A program made the position numbers and the translations under genes. Positions 8,463-16,078 of a stretch of 64,000 bases of DNA are shown piece after piece (within the stretch, counting starts at the first letter, position 1; each line of letters begins with the position of its first letter). The DNA comes from Providencia huaxiensis (lineage in GTDB: Bacteria > Pseudomonadota > Gammaproteobacteria > Enterobacterales > Enterobacteriaceae): the NCBI RefSeq assembly GCF_002843235.3, contig NZ_CP031123.2, forward strand, positions 3,658,001 through 3,722,000, read 5' to 3'. A model generated the notes under the pieces. It did not search any database. It saw only the letters and a list, made by a program, of their open reading frames with translations, and was not told the origin of the DNA.

Positions 8463-8873
8463 TGCCTGCAAGTAGGTGATCTCGACGCCCTAAATAATAA
8501 TAAGACCCCACTGTATTATACCAAACCTAGCTCACCAAGACGAATCCGCAATAAATTGCCTCCATCAAATAGCGATTTAAACGCACCACACGCCACCACA
8601 AAGCGTGCAAAAATAATTGCTATATAGTTATATAAATTTGATTTTAACGCTGTGACGGCTCGGAGATTTTGCGGACGGATATTTAACAATAAACACCTCG
8701 CCGCGCAATCGTAGCCCCGCCACGCCTGCCCACTAAATAGGTCGGTTTTCATGCACCTGCAAGAGATCGTCTGAACCGCGCCAGTGGTGGCACTTTACGC
8801 AGGTAACGATCCTTTTTTGATCTTGCGGATTTGTTCGGAAAATTGCATTTTTTGTGCAGTTAAGAACATAAAA
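8463..8873. other. Non-coding cos region between portal gene and accessory cluster
   Basis: No convincing gene is present in this stretch of about 410 nt. It is AT-rich with blocks of higher GC, and contains the cos-like 19-mer listed separately. P2 carries cos at the same place, between the 3' end of Q and the tin/old side. The short open frames here lack ribosome sites and family resemblance and I left them out. Confidence 0.55.
8708..8726 (-). other. cos-like site (P2-type cohesive end)
   Basis: On the minus strand this reads GGCGTGGCGGGGCTACGAT followed by TGCGCG. From memory the P2 cohesive end is GGCGAGGCGGGGAAAGCAC followed by TGCGCG, so the first 12 positions agree except one and the downstream TGCGCG is kept. 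Position (after Q, before the tin/old-like locus) also matches. The central seven bases differ, so the exact cut positions are inferred. Confidence 0.65.
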
Positions 8874-8913
8874 CAAAAAAGCCCCTAGTTGTTGGTCATT
8901 CAACTTTGGGGCT
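8874..8913 (-). terminator. Intrinsic terminator of the accessory cluster
   Basis: On the minus strand AGCCCCAAAGTTG pairs with CAACTAGGGGCT around a short loop and is followed by a run of T. It ends the leftward cluster 21 nt after the 8934-9410 gene. Confidence 0.75.
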
Positions 8914-8933
8914 GGCTTTATTTATAGTTGGAA

Positions 8934-9410
8934 TTATCTCGGAATTTGAGAATTTATGAGTGAAATAATGCCTTGTTTTATTGCGGTTGTGGCTTCGATA
9001 AATTGACCGCTGATAGGTTCTATAGGCGTTATTATTGGGGTGCTATTTTCCATTAAGTAAATAAAGACATCACTTTGCTCTATTTTTATACTGACTTGAA
9101 TATCGACATAATTTACATAAGCAGGTTCATCATTTACTGCTGTTCTTATAAAAAAATTGATTGCATAGTCCTGATCAAGCGATAACATCCCAATTGTACA
9201 AGGTGTTAATTTTCCATACTGCTCAACATAAGTGTCAACGTAAGGTTTTTTTCTTCCTTCGTCATCAGTAAAGTATGGATTAATTAATTTAAGAGAGTCG
9301 GTGTATGCAGTGACTAAAGCATGAGCTAATTTTCTTAAAGTCGCTGTGCGTTTAGCTGCTTCAATAGTTAGATTGCTTGATGCTTGTTTTATGTCTTGGT
9401 AAGTTAACAT
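8934..9410 (-). CDS. Unknown protein, last gene of the prophage accessory cluster
   Basis: I do not recognise this 158-residue protein. It looks soluble: an N-terminal helical part (DIKQASSNLTIEAAKRTATLRKL), a middle beta-rich part (FFIRTAVNDEPAYVNYVDIQVSI) and a C-terminus with a proline-containing turn and helix. No signal peptide, membrane segment or catalytic motif is evident. It follows the 77-residue gene by 36 nt and is closed by a hairpin terminator, so it is probably co-transcribed with the terminase-like gene. It sits in the position of P2 old/tin, where phages carry genes against other phages; a function in exclusion is inference from place only. Confidence 0.65.
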   Translation of the reverse strand: MLTYQDIKQASSNLTIEAAKRTATLRKLAHALVTAYTDSLKLINPYFTDDEGRKKPYVDTYVEQYGKLTPCTIGMLSLDQDYAINFFIRTAVNDEPAYVNYVDIQVSIKIEQSDVFIYLMENSTPIITPIEPISGQFIEATTAIKQGIISLINSQIPR

Positions 9411-9446
9411 AGTTTCTCACTTAATTTTTTAGGAGAGGTTTCTCCA

Positions 9447-9680
9447 TTATACATTATGGTTTCTTGGGGGGGGTAAATTTACTTTAATTTCTGTCAGTGT
9501 CATTTCATCAAGTGCCTGATGTTTAGCCAGAATAATACCGAAACACCGTAATACCTCAATAACCTTGAGTTCCTCTTTTATTATTAAATTATCAACTTGA
9601 TTTATGAAATTCATTAACTCTTTTCTTTTGGCACTGGCTAAAAGTTCTTGGTGTTGCTTTTTGGGTTGATAACCTAACAT
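9447..9680 (-). CDS. Small helical unknown protein paired with the terminase-like ATPase
   Basis: A 77-residue, charged, mostly helical protein (MLGYQPKKQHQELLASAKRK; VDNLIIKEELKVIEVLRCFG). The ATG at 9680 follows the stop of the terminase-like gene by one nucleotide and its ribosome site (GGGGGTTG) lies within that gene's last codons, so the two are translationally coupled. A longer frame from 9725 exists but would overlap the terminase-like gene without need. No family recognised; size and coupling would suit a binding partner. Confidence 0.6.
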   Translation of the reverse strand: MLGYQPKKQHQELLASAKRKELMNFINQVDNLIIKEELKVIEVLRCFGIILAKHQALDEMTLTEIKVNLPPPRNHNV

Positions 9681-9681
9681 G

Positions 9682-10374
9682 TCAACCCCCGTTGAATTTA
9701 CAGAGAAACATTTCACCGAAAGCATCAGGGTGGTACTTTTCAGCCTCCTCTTTCATTTTTTTGATAATCCATACCTTATCAAGTGTTGACTCAAATAAAT
9801 TAACCCTATCAATAAACGCTTTTTCATTAATGCAATTAACTATACCTTGCTGGCTTGCAGGCTCTAACCTAGAACGAGTGGAATAAAATGTTCTACGCCA
9901 TTTGTTGTGATTCGCTATGCCTTTTGCTAAAAATAGAACGTTTGATGGTCTGTTATTCCACGACCATTCAGGGACATATACATCCCCTACAATATTGGCA
10001 ACAGCAGGGCACTTTGTAGAAATAAAATAAATTTTTGCGCCATTATTTAACTGAATCATCAACCTGTCATTTTCTTTAAAATAATCCATAAAATCTTCAT
10101 GTTTCATTTGATTTGCATGATGGCACAAATATTGGATTTCATTTTGAATAAGCAGGGCATCGCCTATAAATATTTTATTTCTTCCAGTTAAACAGGCGTC
10201 ATTTAGTGCCTCTAATGAGAAATACCATGATGAACCTATCTGTCTTGCCTTTTCCAGCACTCTATTTCTATGGAATTGGTTATGGTTCCATCTTGCCTGC
10301 CAAACATTTAAATCAACATGTATTTTATAGGCTAACTCTATTAATAATTCATTTGTTACATTTATTTTAAACAT
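9682..10374 (-). CDS. Stand-alone terminase ATPase-core homologue with degenerate Walker B
   Basis: This 230-residue protein is colinear with the ATPase core of the prophage's own P protein. VLEKARQIGSSWYFSLEALNDA parallels P's ILKSRQIGATYFFAREAFMDA (Walker A region, about residue 45); LNNGAKIYFIST parallels LPNGATLYFLGT; NHNKWRRTFYSTRS parallels MHKKWRQTYFSTPS; and HPDAFGEMFLCKF parallels the end of the core. It lacks P's N-terminal DNA/partner-binding region and the whole nuclease domain. The Walker B of P (LYLDEYFW) reads VYVPEWSW here, so the magnesium-binding Asp is Pro while the Glu remains. It cannot be a normal motor; a decoy or inhibitor of packaging is plausible but unproven. It is very AT-rich and heads a coupled gene set. 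Confidence 0.75.
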   Translation of the reverse strand: MFKINVTNELLIELAYKIHVDLNVWQARWNHNQFHRNRVLEKARQIGSSWYFSLEALNDACLTGRNKIFIGDALLIQNEIQYLCHHANQMKHEDFMDYFKENDRLMIQLNNGAKIYFISTKCPAVANIVGDVYVPEWSWNNRPSNVLFLAKGIANHNKWRRTFYSTRSRLEPASQQGIVNCINEKAFIDRVNLFESTLDKVWIIKKMKEEAEKYHPDAFGEMFLCKFNGG

Positions 10375-10385
10375 GATAAAAGCTC

Positions 10386-10649
10386 CTACTTATCAAAACG
10401 AACAAAATTAATTATTTTTTCATTTTTGAAATCAATATCAGCGGCAATTACGCCATTATCAATTAGCCCATTGATGACACCCAGTAAGCCCATAGCAAAT
10501 ATTTCTGCCTTTTTACCGCATACAAAAGAACAGTCTGAGTGCGCTAGTTTTTCACTCACTTCTACATATCTACTAAATAATTCGTAGGTTGCTTTTGGGT
10601 CTAATTCATTTAACTCATTTAATTTAATAATCACTTTATCTATATTCAT
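10386..10649 (-). CDS. Unknown small protein upstream of the terminase-like gene
   Basis: An 87-residue protein starting MNIDKVIIKLNELNELDPKA, with a central region CSFVCGKKAEIFAMGLLGVING that looks helical and may be buried or regulatory. I know no family for it. The ATG at 10649 lies inside the end of the preceding membrane-protein gene (overlap 14 nt) and its stop is 11 nt before the terminase-like gene, so it belongs to the same transcription unit. Codon use is AT-rich like its neighbours and unlike the structural genes. Confidence 0.6.
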   Translation of the reverse strand: MNIDKVIIKLNELNELDPKATYELFSRYVEVSEKLAHSDCSFVCGKKAEIFAMGLLGVINGLIDNGVIAADIDFKNEKIINFVRFDK

Positions 10650-10872
10650 TATTATCATCCTCATTAGTAAAATATTTATTGTCAATCCATAACGCTAATA
10701 GAAGTAATAGCGCCATAATTAATGCAGCAAACCAAAAAATAATAATCAGAATCGTTGCCCAAATAGGTAATTTATCGTTTGGGTTCCTTTTGTAATGCCA
10801 AATAATGGATGCACAAAAAAACAAAGCACCTATCCCCCAAACGATTAAAGAAATAATTATCCCATCACTCAT
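10636..10872 (-). CDS. Two-pass membrane protein of the accessory cluster
   Basis: A 78-residue protein with two clear membrane segments (about residues 5-25, IIISLIVWGIGALFFCASII, and 38-62, ATILIIIFWFAALIMALLLL) separated by a basic loop (WHYKRNPNDK) and ending in an acidic tail (NEDDNNEYR). Its ATG overlaps the stop of gene A (ATGA), so it is translationally coupled to the replication gene. Small membrane proteins at this spot may act in superinfection exclusion; here that is only a suggestion. Confidence 0.6.
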   Translation of the reverse strand: MSDGIIISLIVWGIGALFFCASIIWHYKRNPNDKLPIWATILIIIFWFAALIMALLLLLALWIDNKYFTNEDDNNEYR

Positions 10873-13265
10873 TTGTTTTCCTCTCTCAACTTATTAATTC
10901 GCATTAACGCATTGGTATATCGTTGCCTGTACTTTTCACTAATGGTTTCTTTTTGAGCCGTTAATTCCATTTTTTGCAGCTCTTTCCCACTCTCGTTTAA
11001 GCTCAATCTCAGCCGTTCCCCATCGACTTTTATAAAATGCAGCTCATCACTCACGCCTAAACCGTTAATGAACATGGTTTCAATCTGTGGAATATCGAAA
11101 TTAATGCCGACTTCGTTGGCAAAATTGATAATTTCCGACTGAATTTCCTTATCGATCTCACTTACTTCAATGTTTGAAATCTGTCTTTGTTGATTTCTCT
11201 GTAATATTTCGCTCTCAGTGGCGTTTTGAGCATCGGTTTCTATAAACGCGAAACCGTATTCTCTAATGTTGCATACTTCACCTGAGCCGTGCTCAGGCTC
11301 GTAAAATTGCACATCTGATAGATTGGATGTGATCCGCGATCTACAGTTATTGACAGGACTCCGAGGCGCTCCGCTGTCGCTTCTTAAAAGATTAAGGTCA
11401 ACGTCAACGGCGCTTTTCTTGACGATTTGATACTTTCTGTCGCGGGTTTTAATAACTGGGGCACCGGCTTTTAATTGGTTGTAGATACCAACAACTTTCT
11501 GAACATCTTCACCGTAAACATTTACGTCACTGATCTCACGAGCGACACGTATTGTTTCTTCACTCCGGCGAATACATGGGCCACCTTGCGACATAACATA
11601 TTCAAAGAAATCACCACCATCGGCAGCGGCGCGAACTCGTTCAGCAACATCACCTAGTTGATCAGCAATAGAAACGCCTCGCGGAAGCCGACGACATTCG
11701 CGATAAGCGCCTTTTGATGGGAGTTTATAGAAATGAAATTGTGGTATACGCCAAGTTGAAGCCCACGCAGTAACAGCCGCCGCCATACTTTTTAAATCTT
11801 TACCGGTTTCGTGGTCTATCTCACCATCAAGGGCGTAACCGTCGATATTTTTAGCGATATATTTTGCGATATAGCCTACTGCACCACCGCGGTTCATGTG
11901 TTTACATTCAAAACGGTATTTATGTGCGCCGACCTCGTCACCATCTTCTTTTAATGCACGCTTGCGCATAATATCAATGGCATCAGCCCTGCTTGCCTTA
12001 TCAACAAAAAGTAGCATGTGCCAATGTGGTGTACCGTCATGATGCGGTTCGACAACCCGAACACCATAAACATTAATGTTATTGTCATTAAATGCCGAAC
12101 GAATACGCGACCAAACTTTGACTAAGTACTGTTGCCCGTCCTTTGGTGTGTAGGCCTCATTTTTCCATTTGCTGTTAAGTACTGCGATCACGTCTTTTTT
12201 GCGTTTACGTAGCTTTGTTGGGTGATATTTTGACGGGCAAGTCATAGTGATAAACATTCCAATATCACCACGTTCTTTCGCTACGCGTTCAATCCCCGCC
12301 ATTTGAGCCATAAGTTCCATGCGGCGAATTTCAGGATTTGAAACACTCGCCATCACTTTATCGAACAGATCAAAGCGTTCACCGGTTTCAACATCCTGAA
12401 TATCCATGCCTTGTAGGTATTGCATATTAGACAAACGCTGCGCTTGCACTGCGCGAATAGCCTGTTTACTAGCGTATGGATTGCGATTCTGGCACACATC
12501 CATATTGGCAATCATTAAAGCTTCTAGCCATTGAGTGCGATGGGCTTTTAACTTCCGACACCAAAAGTCCGAATTAACCAAGCGCTGTACAGCCGCTATT
12601 ACTTTTCTAATTTCTAGATTTTGTTTACCTTTGCCTTTTTTGCGATTTTTCAAAACTCGGCAGTAGGCTTTATAATGAAGCGGGGCAACATGTAGCCCTT
12701 TCACCAACTCAGCCAAACGCGCGTAAATTTCTGTTTGTATTGAATCTTGATAGATAACTTCACGCTCACCGTTATTCTGTTCTGTAAACTTATCGCAATA
12801 GATTTCATACAAATTAGAGAAACCAACAGCAATAATTTCAGCCAGCTTTTTCACCGATTTATCATTCAAATCAAACAACCGGTTATATTGGCTAACATCA
12901 GGCGATAAACGAGTTGATATTGTTAATAATGCTTTTGTTTCAATTTCATAACGTGCATTGATAACAAGCAATCTTTGCCATATCTGCTGATGGAAACGGT
13001 AATATAAAAAGTCGTAGGCTTTACGTAGCCCACTTTCTTTTAATAAATTGTCATAGTGTTTTTGATAGCGATAGCGCAGAACACGCGGCAAGGTTTGAAT
13101 ATCACTTAAAATCGCTTGCCCCTGAACAATTTGTTCACGGGTAAGCGGTCTTTCTATATCAGATTTATAGTAATCATTATCTTTTGGCTTATTCCACGGA
13201 TAAGGAAATGCCATATCCGCGGTATAAGTCAGCGGTAACGTGGTGAAATCTAATACCTTAGACAT
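10869..13265 (-). CDS. A: P2 GpA-like rolling-circle replication initiation endonuclease
   Basis: A 798-residue protein of the P2 A family. The HUH metal-binding motif is visible as PHWHMLLF (about residue 411) and the two-tyrosine active site as YIAKYIAK (about residues 463-470). It nicks one strand at the phage origin inside its own gene and stays covalently attached through tyrosine, starting rolling-circle replication. It is the last large gene of the leftward early operon starting at cox, overlapping its upstream neighbour by 8 nt. Length is close to P2 A (about 761). Confidence 0.9.
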   Translation of the reverse strand: MSKVLDFTTLPLTYTADMAFPYPWNKPKDNDYYKSDIERPLTREQIVQGQAILSDIQTLPRVLRYRYQKHYDNLLKESGLRKAYDFLYYRFHQQIWQRLLVINARYEIETKALLTISTRLSPDVSQYNRLFDLNDKSVKKLAEIIAVGFSNLYEIYCDKFTEQNNGEREVIYQDSIQTEIYARLAELVKGLHVAPLHYKAYCRVLKNRKKGKGKQNLEIRKVIAAVQRLVNSDFWCRKLKAHRTQWLEALMIANMDVCQNRNPYASKQAIRAVQAQRLSNMQYLQGMDIQDVETGERFDLFDKVMASVSNPEIRRMELMAQMAGIERVAKERGDIGMFITMTCPSKYHPTKLRKRKKDVIAVLNSKWKNEAYTPKDGQQYLVKVWSRIRSAFNDNNINVYGVRVVEPHHDGTPHWHMLLFVDKASRADAIDIMRKRALKEDGDEVGAHKYRFECKHMNRGGAVGYIAKYIAKNIDGYALDGEIDHETGKDLKSMAAAVTAWASTWRIPQFHFYKLPSKGAYRECRRLPRGVSIADQLGDVAERVRAAADGGDFFEYVMSQGGPCIRRSEETIRVAREISDVNVYGEDVQKVVGIYNQLKAGAPVIKTRDRKYQIVKKSAVDVDLNLLRSDSGAPRSPVNNCRSRITSNLSDVQFYEPEHGSGEVCNIREYGFAFIETDAQNATESEILQRNQQRQISNIEVSEIDKEIQSEIINFANEVGINFDIPQIETMFINGLGVSDELHFIKVDGERLRLSLNESGKELQKMELTAQKETISEKYRQRYTNALMRINKLREENK

Positions 13266-13581
13266 TAAGCGCCCCGCCTAATGTTTCTGGTCGTAATGCG
13301 TTGATAGCCGTTTCACAGCGGCGAGAAATGATATCAACTGTTTTACGGTAAACATCTAATGATTTGATGCCTTTACCTTTAACACGGTTAACATGATAAG
13401 ACGTTAATTCAATCGCAAGTAGCCACGGATCTGAATGGCAACAAACCAACTCATAGCAACGAGCCATTTTATTGATTTGCAATAGTCGCCATTGAACCGC
13501 TTTAGAATCTTCGTCAACATGACGTTGAATAGCAAAAGCGGTCCCGCTGATGTATACGCCGTCTTTAGGGTCGAGAATCAT
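13258..13581 (-). CDS. Conserved small protein of the early operon, function unknown
   Basis: A 107-residue soluble protein (MILDPKDGVYISGTAFAIQR...; MARCYELVCCHSDPWLLAIEL) encoded between dam and A with overlaps on both sides (1 nt with dam, 8 nt with A). I recall similar proteins of unknown function in P2-like phages of Morganellaceae but cannot name the family with certainty. Tight packing with A suggests a replication-linked role. Confidence 0.6.
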   Translation of the reverse strand: MILDPKDGVYISGTAFAIQRHVDEDSKAVQWRLLQINKMARCYELVCCHSDPWLLAIELTSYHVNRVKGKGIKSLDVYRKTVDIISRRCETAINALRPETLGGALNV

Positions 13582-14438
13582 TAATTAACCCCCGCTAAAA
13601 CAGCAATAATTTCTTTAGCCGGCATTCTCTTTCCATTACCAGCAATGGTGCGCGGTGCTTCGATTTCATGGATAGTAAAGCCTAGGTCAGCATAAAGCGC
13701 CTTTGCTTCTGGTGAATTAGAAACGGTGATCGGGTTACCTTGGATATCATTAATATCTTTTAGAGCTATTGCTAATGCTTCGTGGTCTGCATCGGTAAAG
13801 CCGGCTGTGTGATATTGAGAAAAGTTATTACCCATGTATGGTGGGTCGCAATAAACGCCGTCATTGTCTTCAACTAATGAAAGTGTATCTTGCCACTCAA
13901 GATTTACTATTTCAGCCCTATAGGCTTTATGATAAAAAGCAATAATTTCGTTTTCAGGAAAATACGGCTTTTTGTATTTTCCAAATGGTACATTGAAGTA
14001 GCCTTTTGAGTTATAACGACAAAGCCCGTTATAACAATGTCGATTGAGATATAAAAATAATCCTGCTTTATTGCGTTCAACTGCCTTATTATAATCTTCT
14101 ATTGATTCAAATAGCTGAGCATCAGCCTCTTTATCACGGCGATTGAAAATTTCTCGCCGTTGATAAAATAATGTTTCATCATTTCCTTGAATAAAAAAAT
14201 CTATTAATGATGGAACAAACCCGAAATCATCCGCCTTTACTTGTTTATAAAGCCTAATCAAATCTATATTTGCATCAGCAATTAAATACTGCTCATAGTC
14301 AGTATTCATCATCACTGCACATGACCCAGCGAACGGCTCAACTAAGCGTTTAGTTTTTGGTAAGTGTGGACGTAATTGCTCCATGATACGAACTTTAGAG
14401 CCAGCCCACTTGAGGATAGTTTTATTTGATTTAGCCAC
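13581..14438 (-). CDS. dam: DNA adenine methyltransferase (Dam family)
   Basis: The 285-residue protein is a D12-class N6-adenine methyltransferase. It has the SAM-binding motif EPFAGSCAVMMN near the N-terminus, the catalytic DPPY (in VYCDPPYMGNN) in the second half, and the opening TILKWAGSKVRIM typical of Dam relatives, which usually methylate GATC. I chose a GTG start at 14438 since TTGAGGATAA provides the ribosome site; the alternative TTG at 14453 overlaps it. In a phage early operon it would modify phage DNA, protecting it from restriction or affecting replication and packaging. Confidence 0.85.
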   Translation of the reverse strand: MAKSNKTILKWAGSKVRIMEQLRPHLPKTKRLVEPFAGSCAVMMNTDYEQYLIADANIDLIRLYKQVKADDFGFVPSLIDFFIQGNDETLFYQRREIFNRRDKEADAQLFESIEDYNKAVERNKAGLFLYLNRHCYNGLCRYNSKGYFNVPFGKYKKPYFPENEIIAFYHKAYRAEIVNLEWQDTLSLVEDNDGVYCDPPYMGNNFSQYHTAGFTDADHEALAIALKDINDIQGNPITVSNSPEAKALYADLGFTIHEIEAPRTIAGNGKRMPAKEIIAVLAGVN

Positions 14439-14727
14439 GATAATTATCCTCAATTCGAATAACTGAAAATGAAATCATCACAAAAGGAGGTAATGCCCTT
14501 AACTCTGGGTAAACCTCATTAATTTTTGTGATATCAGTGATGAGACATGAGATAGCATTGCCGGTGTAACTGGCATAAGGTCTATTGATTGAATTGAATT
14601 CACGTAAAAATAGTTCATCACCTACCTGAAAATCTCTATCAGCACGGCGAAACTCGGCTGTTTTCAAACCATCTTGAACGAGATGAAAGTAATGAGGAGC
14701 TAGCTTGAGCTCATGTTTTCTTTTCAT
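14431..14727 (-). CDS. DUF3850 (ASCH-like fold) protein
   Basis: The 98-residue protein carries the DUF3850 pattern: HELKLAPHYFHLVQDGLKTAEFRR, then FQVGDELFLREFN and ITDITKI. These small beta-barrel proteins are related to ASCH domains, which bind RNA or nucleotides, and are common in phage early regions. I chose the ATG at 14727; an upstream GTG at 14733 is the alternative. It overlaps the dam start by 8 nt. Confidence 0.75.
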   Translation of the reverse strand: MKRKHELKLAPHYFHLVQDGLKTAEFRRADRDFQVGDELFLREFNSINRPYASYTGNAISCLITDITKINEVYPELRALPPFVMISFSVIRIEDNYRG

Positions 14728-14729
14728 CG

Positions 14730-14951
14730 TCACACGCTCCGATAATGTTTACTTTTAAGCTCAAAAATCGTTTGGCAATCAATGCAGCGAGTGCAACCCT
14801 GTGATGCAATGCGGCGTGCTTCTGAAATAGGCTTGTCGCAGTCTTCACATTCAAAAGCGGAAACACTGACTAAACGATTAGTAATGGTTTTGATTTGTTG
14901 CTCACGCATGAGCATTTCGTGGTCACTGGCGCGGTCAATTTCTTTAGACAT
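14730..14951 (-). CDS. TraR/DksA-type zinc-finger protein
   Basis: A 73-residue protein with a four-cysteine zinc finger (CEDCDKPISEARR then CTRCIDC) in the C-terminal half and an N-terminal helix, the arrangement of the short TraR/DksA family found in P2-like phages. The family binds in the secondary channel of RNA polymerase and can mimic DksA with ppGpp. It overlaps the next gene by 8 nt and precedes DUF3850 by 2 nt. Confidence 0.85.
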   Translation of the reverse strand: MSKEIDRASDHEMLMREQQIKTITNRLVSVSAFECEDCDKPISEARRIASQGCTRCIDCQTIFELKSKHYRSV

Positions 14952-15246
14952 GATCTAACTCCGCAGCCAGATTTGAGTAATGCTCAGACTCACCAACTAA
15001 TAACTGGTGAATTTGTTCATCATTTAACTTTTCGTTGATAATCTTGCAGGCTATGGCATCAAAGCGAGATGAAAATTTGTCATACATGATTTTGCGTTCA
15101 TCTTCACGAATAGCTTTAATACTGATAACAACAGCGGAGTAATCACGCTCTTTTGTCGCAGGGTCAAAGCCGATTAAAGGTAACTCAGTGGTTTTACCCA
15201 TACTTCGCCCTTTAATAACTATTTTTCTTTTCTCTATATTTTTCAT
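14944..15246 (-). CDS. DUF2732-like early protein
   Basis: The 100-residue product ends in a helical pattern (DERKIMYDKFSSRFDAIACK; LLVGESEHYSNLAAELDHV) that matches the DUF2732 family of P2-like phages, which lies in the B-A interval; no activity is known. The N-terminus (KNIEKRKIVIKGRSMGKTTEL) is longer than usual and includes GRSMGKT, a weak resemblance to a nucleotide-binding loop that I would not rely on. I chose the ATG at 15246 over a start at 15297. Confidence 0.6.
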   Translation of the reverse strand: MKNIEKRKIVIKGRSMGKTTELPLIGFDPATKERDYSAVVISIKAIREDERKIMYDKFSSRFDAIACKIINEKLNDEQIHQLLVGESEHYSNLAAELDHV

Positions 15247-15315
15247 ACTCAAAACCTCGAATTTAGAATGTAAAAATCCCTGACGCGCTAACGTCATTAA
15301 TTTTGTTTCTTTACC

Positions 15316-15735
15316 TTAAATAGGCATGGCGATATGTTTAGGGAATAGCGCCGTAAGTGCTTTAATTTGATTTATTGCTGAAATAATTGATTGCATTTCC
15401 TCTTTATTAAATTCTTCAAAACCTAAATGATGTTTATCACTATTAATTTCGGCTAAATAAAGAATCATATTAAGCATTCTCTCATCACTTAATCTTAGAT
15501 ACTCAATAAATCCGGAAAGCTCTTTATTATCTGGACATTCTTTATTTGAATGAAAAACGGTTGTCCTTAATTGAGCAGCTTTATTCAACTCATTCACGCG
15601 ATATTCTAAGCTGTCACCGTGATTTTCGTAGTGCCTAGTTGTTACATTCTTTACTGGCACATCATCAGTTTTCACATTATCGAGTGATTCAATAAGCTTT
15701 TTTGTTTTAACTAACTCAATTGCCGTAGTTCCCAT
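15316..15735 (-). CDS. Unknown early protein
   Basis: A 139-residue, acidic, helix-rich protein (SLEYRVNELNKAAQLRTTVF; DERMLNMILYLAEINSDKHH) with no membrane segment or recognised motif. It lies in the early operon where P2 has gene B, the DnaB-loading protein, but I see no sequence support for calling it B. It follows the 15752 gene by 16 nt. Confidence 0.55.
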   Translation of the reverse strand: MGTTAIELVKTKKLIESLDNVKTDDVPVKNVTTRHYENHGDSLEYRVNELNKAAQLRTTVFHSNKECPDNKELSGFIEYLRLSDERMLNMILYLAEINSDKHHLGFEEFNKEEMQSIISAINQIKALTALFPKHIAMPI

Positions 15736-15751
15736 GTTCTATATCAACCCC

Positions 15752-16063
15752 CTAAAATGGGATGTTATCATCCATTGGAATATCACTCATGCAGTGTATA
15801 CCTTTGCCTCTTGTCCCCAATACACTTTCATTGCAAGCCTCTCTTATGTCACTACTTAGCTCACAGATAATAAAATCAACATCTAGAGGACTTAAACCAT
15901 ATGTAACCATGGCTTTATTCATGACGGATATAATATCTTGCTTAATATCATGCTTTGCTGCTGATAACGCACGTAGTCTTTTAAGAATACTAAACTCATC
16001 AGAGCATGCAGTTTTTGTTTTATTAAATTCTTTTGGTTCTGACATTTCTATTTTGATTTCCAT
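15752..16063 (-). CDS. Unknown early protein with an SSB-like C-terminal tip
   Basis: This 103-residue protein has a helical body (ILKRLRALSAAKHDIKQDII) and ends in MDDNIPF. The last residues are very close to the conserved acidic tip of bacterial single-strand DNA-binding protein (DDDIPF), which recruits partners such as PriA, RecQ and exonuclease I. There is no OB-fold, so it is not an SSB. As inference, the tail could let a phage replication protein bind the host's SSB partners. Family unknown; expressed with the early operon. Confidence 0.6.
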   Translation of the reverse strand: MEIKIEMSEPKEFNKTKTACSDEFSILKRLRALSAAKHDIKQDIISVMNKAMVTYGLSPLDVDFIICELSSDIREACNESVLGTRGKGIHCMSDIPMDDNIPF

Positions 16064-16078
16064 TTTTAACCCTCACTA

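Noticed and set aside
8516..8752. 78-residue frame in the cos region
   Set aside because: It runs through the cos-like site, has no ribosome site or family resemblance, and P2 has no gene there.
14944..15246. GRSMGKT in the DUF2732-like protein as a Walker A motif
   Set aside because: It lacks the rest of a P-loop fold and the protein is too short; chance match.
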